This document shows, piece by piece, positions 61,437-64,000 of a stretch of 64,000 bases of DNA. The stretch is taken from NCBI GenBank assembly GCA_020736575.1, contig JAGPYM010000008.1, positions 992,001 through 1,056,000 of the forward strand, given 5' to 3'. The translations under genes and the position numbers were made by a program. A model generated the notes under the pieces. That model saw only the letters and a list, made by a program, of their open reading frames with translations. It was not told where the DNA came from and did not search any database. The first letter of the stretch is position 1. Every line of letters starts with the position of its first letter. The DNA is from Thelonectria olida (taxonomy: Eukaryota; Ascomycota; Sordariomycetes; Hypocreales; Nectriaceae).

Positions 61437-63386
61437 TTACCACTCTAGCCGGTCGTCACAAACCAGGCTCACATCGAACCTCTCCTCACCCTTCCATACC
61501 TTGCCCGCCGAGTTGCATCCCGCGATAATCGTTCGCAAGTCGCTAATCATGCCACCCGGACCACTAGCAAACACCGTCGTCGGGCCTCGAATCGTGTTTC
61601 CGACAAAGTCGTTCACCAGCTTGTTCAGGTTTGGGTGTCGCTCATGGTCGTCCGTTCCATGGCCCATCTTGGCGACTGGCACTTCTGTTCCGCACTCACA
61701 TCCCGCCTCTGAGCCTGATGATGATGCGGGATGCACTTGGCTGTCATCGACGGTGACTTCGTCCTTTTCCAATAGTAGAGGGCGGCTGCCGGTATCTCGG
61801 GTGGCGTAAACTCGGATCTTGAGGTTGAGGGCTTTGCGGGCGGTGCGTAGAAGATCGAGCTCCTCCTTGACCCATTCGGCGTCGGCAGCATGACGGATCG
61901 CCCAGATGAGCTCTAGCTTGCGGTCCTTGGAAAGGGGTGATCGGGCGAGCTTAAGTAGAACAGGCAGCACGTAGACAATTCCAGTGCCTCCAGCGACACA
62001 TATCACGTTGGTGTCCGAGTGAACGTCTTCCATGACAGTCTCGCCGTAGGCGCCAGTAAGGATAACAGAGAGACTGGCCTGACCACCAGACTTTTCCATC
62101 TTGGCCGCAGCCAGCTCGGCAACCTTCTTAGTCTCACCCTTCTTTGCTCGGAGGATATAGGAGTGCTTGACAACGCCTTTCTCGACAGTTGGCACGTTGA
62201 GAGGGGTAAAGGGGTGGGACTGCCACACGCTGCTCTCGGTAAAGCAGAGGTAGTAGTGTTGGCCAACCTCCCAAGGATCCTGATTGTTCTCAAGATCGAG
62301 ACGAATGACATCGCCATACTCGGAATCAGGAAATCGAGTTACCACAGCCTGGGCGGCCTCGAAGCCCATGTTTCCAGAGGGCAGGTGGTGGTAGTGGAGG
62401 TATGCGGTCCTCAGGAGGCGGAATCCGCGGTCGGCGAACCAGAACAACAAGGAGGGCAGAAGAAAGCACTTCAGCTGCTTCCAGTGACCCCAGCAAGCAC
62501 CAATGTAGACCATGGCCAAGACATAGTGAGACTTGCGGAAGAACTCATAGCCGGTCAATCGGATACCCCAGGGGGTGCTAAGAACGACGAGAAGGGTCAA
62601 CAAGATCATGGCCACAACGCCCCAAACCATGTAAGTCTGCGCGATCCATTCGTTGCCAACAACGGGCTGGGGTTGATATAACTTGGCCTCGACGATGCAC
62701 CAGGCGATAGTGTGGAGACCGCTCTGCACGAAGATAATATAGCCGAGCCATCGATGAAGGAAGTTGAAGCTTTGGTATGGGACGCCAGTGATGAGAGAAA
62801 GGATGGACTCTCTGTTTGCCAGCATGACGGACAGAGGAGTCAGACCGTAAGCCAAGACACCAATGCGGTCTGACCAGGGACCAAGCGTAGTTCGGGTGTT
62901 GTACACTCCGGGCATCTTCTTGACAGGCGTCACCCACTTCTCATAGGTGAGGCCAACAAAACTCCAGATGGTCAGGTAAGCAACCAGGGAAAGCAGGATG
63001 ACGACTTGTAGACGGGTGGTGCGTCCAAACAGTAGACGAATCGAATCCGGGAGGAAGTATTGCCTTGAAGCGACGCCAATGGTACGGCGGACTTTTGTCA
63101 AGCCAGCCTTAGGGCTGAGTTCCGGGGCGATGGGCGGGGAGGAGGGCCGGCCCATGTGTCGGAAGATGGCCCAGAGGAAGAGGATGGCGAGGATGGTGGC
63201 CCAAATGATGCCCGTGTATAGCATGCTGAGGTCGTGGGCGTAGTAGACGAGGTCGAGGTACTCACACGATCCTGCGTCGTTCGTGCAAGGCAGAGCGCGG
63301 TCTGCGTATCCCCAATGAGGTTCTAGGGTTTGGGCCTCACTCATGTTTTGGATGTGACGAGCATCCAGCTCCATGGCGGGAGTCAT
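61437..63386 (-). CDS. Ferric reductase-like transmembrane flavocytochrome (FRE family)
   Basis: A single exon of 649 residues. A lumenal or extracellular N terminus with two Cys (CTNDAGSCEYLD) leads to about seven membrane helices. The ferric reductase domain holds the heme-ligand His pairs, NFLHRWLGYIIFVQSGLHTI and FFRKSHYVLAMVYIGACWGHW, spaced as in the FRE/NOX fold. The FAD module has SHPFTPLN (HPFT motif) and the NAD(P)H module has GAYGETV, CVAGGTGIVYVLPVL and a late FASGPGGM. A Cys-containing insert (SGSEAGCECGTEVP) separates two strands of the last module. The enzyme moves electrons from NADPH across the membrane to ferric or cupric chelates. The length is typical. Which metal it reduces, and whether it is iron-regulated, cannot be read here. 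Confidence 0.93.
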   Translation of the reverse strand: MTPAMELDARHIQNMSEAQTLEPHWGYADRALPCTNDAGSCEYLDLVYYAHDLSMLYTGIIWATILAILFLWAIFRHMGRPSSPPIAPELSPKAGLTKVRRTIGVASRQYFLPDSIRLLFGRTTRLQVVILLSLVAYLTIWSFVGLTYEKWVTPVKKMPGVYNTRTTLGPWSDRIGVLAYGLTPLSVMLANRESILSLITGVPYQSFNFLHRWLGYIIFVQSGLHTIAWCIVEAKLYQPQPVVGNEWIAQTYMVWGVVAMILLTLLVVLSTPWGIRLTGYEFFRKSHYVLAMVYIGACWGHWKQLKCFLLPSLLFWFADRGFRLLRTAYLHYHHLPSGNMGFEAAQAVVTRFPDSEYGDVIRLDLENNQDPWEVGQHYYLCFTESSVWQSHPFTPLNVPTVEKGVVKHSYILRAKKGETKKVAELAAAKMEKSGGQASLSVILTGAYGETVMEDVHSDTNVICVAGGTGIVYVLPVLLKLARSPLSKDRKLELIWAIRHAADAEWVKEELDLLRTARKALNLKIRVYATRDTGSRPLLLEKDEVTVDDSQVHPASSSGSEAGCECGTEVPVAKMGHGTDDHERHPNLNKLVNDFVGNTIRGPTTVFASGPGGMISDLRTIIAGCNSAGKVWKGEERFDVSLVCDDRLEW

Positions 63387-64000
63387 GATGGCGGTTGAGG
63401 ACGAGAAGAGTTGTGGGAGTGGCGATCAATATCTCAACCACGGGTGGATTTCAAGTCTGTACTCTCAAGTCTAGGACAGTAAGGCTTGAGTGCACCCCAG
63501 AGACGAAGACATAGAAAGAGAGAAGAGGTGGGAGTTAGACTTCGCCAACAGACGTGATGTCGTAGAAATAAGAAGAAGGCGAGTGGTCGGAACCCCACCA
63601 GACTCAACATCCCACCACTCATGGATCATTGTTATCCATCAAGCTTGAAGATGGACACATACGGCGCCGGGGCCGTGGAAACGGGAGCCAGGCCAGATGG
63701 GGGAATGATTCCCTGGCATTTTGGCGATATCTTGCTCAACCGTCTCCACGCGGGTGGTAACTCGACGGGCTTGATGAGACGAGGGCGAGTCAGCATGAAC
63801 TGCTGCATGCGAGTGATGGGTCAGAGATTGAGTCGTTTGGCGAGGGTTGCAAAGGTTTATGAGAGGGTTGACTCCATCGAGGTTCCATTCGGGTGCAGTT
63901 GAGCAGGAATGAGCACGTTTTCCCGGGGTCGTTGAGCGGGGCCCGGAGGAGAAAGGATCCGCTCGGCTCCGCAGTCGGCGGATCACGAACTTACTCGTTC
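63387..64000. other. Promoter region of the ferric reductase-like gene, to window end
   Basis: 614 bases. A 93-codon plus-strand frame (63621-63902) has no protein character and is not called. No HGATAR cluster typical of SreA-regulated iron genes was seen. Confidence 0.45.

Noticed and set aside
63621..63902. 93-codon plus-strand frame near the right end
   Set aside because: No domain, no signal peptide and in the promoter of the ferric reductase-like gene.

Overview
This 64 kb window is chromosomal DNA of a filamentous ascomycete. Nearly every gene has short GT-AG introns (about 48-90 nt) with CTNAC-type branch sites, and the gene content is that of a Sordariomycete: a full-length FREQUENCY clock protein, an ATP synthase subunit 9 precursor of the Neurospora type, and a Thr/Ser-rich secreted subtilase. 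A hypocrealean fungus is the most likely source, but the sequence alone does not fix the genus. I see no rRNA, tRNA, CRISPR array or recognisable transposon.

Layout. 1-19 kb holds conserved housekeeping genes: the 3' part of a Sas2-like MYST acetyltransferase, atp9, the nuclear exosome nuclease rrp6 (minus), tps1 (trehalose-6-phosphate synthase), and vid27 (minus). 19-24 kb is a single six-exon gene for a 1508-residue secreted subtilisin-like protease whose middle is a long imperfect 'TNSDGQVTT' repeat. 24.8-27.9 kb is the least ordinary part: a divergent Ras-like protein that has lost the standard nucleotide-binding motifs lies next to a divergent copy of the APC/C subunit Cdc23/Apc8 that is intact except for one in-frame TAG. 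28.8-35.5 kb has an 11-exon FEN2/Liz1-type MFS transporter, a small C2H2 protein, a prenylcysteine oxidase-like flavoprotein and an acidic orphan. 36.3-39.3 kb is frq (988 aa), followed upstream by a gene-free region of about 5.8 kb that contains an (ATCG)4 block, a candidate White Collar light-response element, and short upstream ORFs.

45-64 kb returns to core genes: independent phosphoglycerate mutase, Mediator Med9, tubulin cofactor C, a basic orphan, GPI1 with a tiny two-membrane-segment protein just upstream of it, Mdm35, a DEK-C/HIRIP3-like chromatin protein, an aldose 1-epimerase and a ferric-reductase-like flavocytochrome.

Divergent pairs that may share promoters are rrp6/tps1, gpmI/med9 and mdm35/HIRIP3-like. 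Convergent pairs are tps1/vid27, C2H2/prenylcysteine oxidase and HIRIP3-like/epimerase. Exon boundaries were placed by hand from splice signals, reading-frame continuity and remembered family conservation. Every multi-exon model given here sums to a multiple of three.
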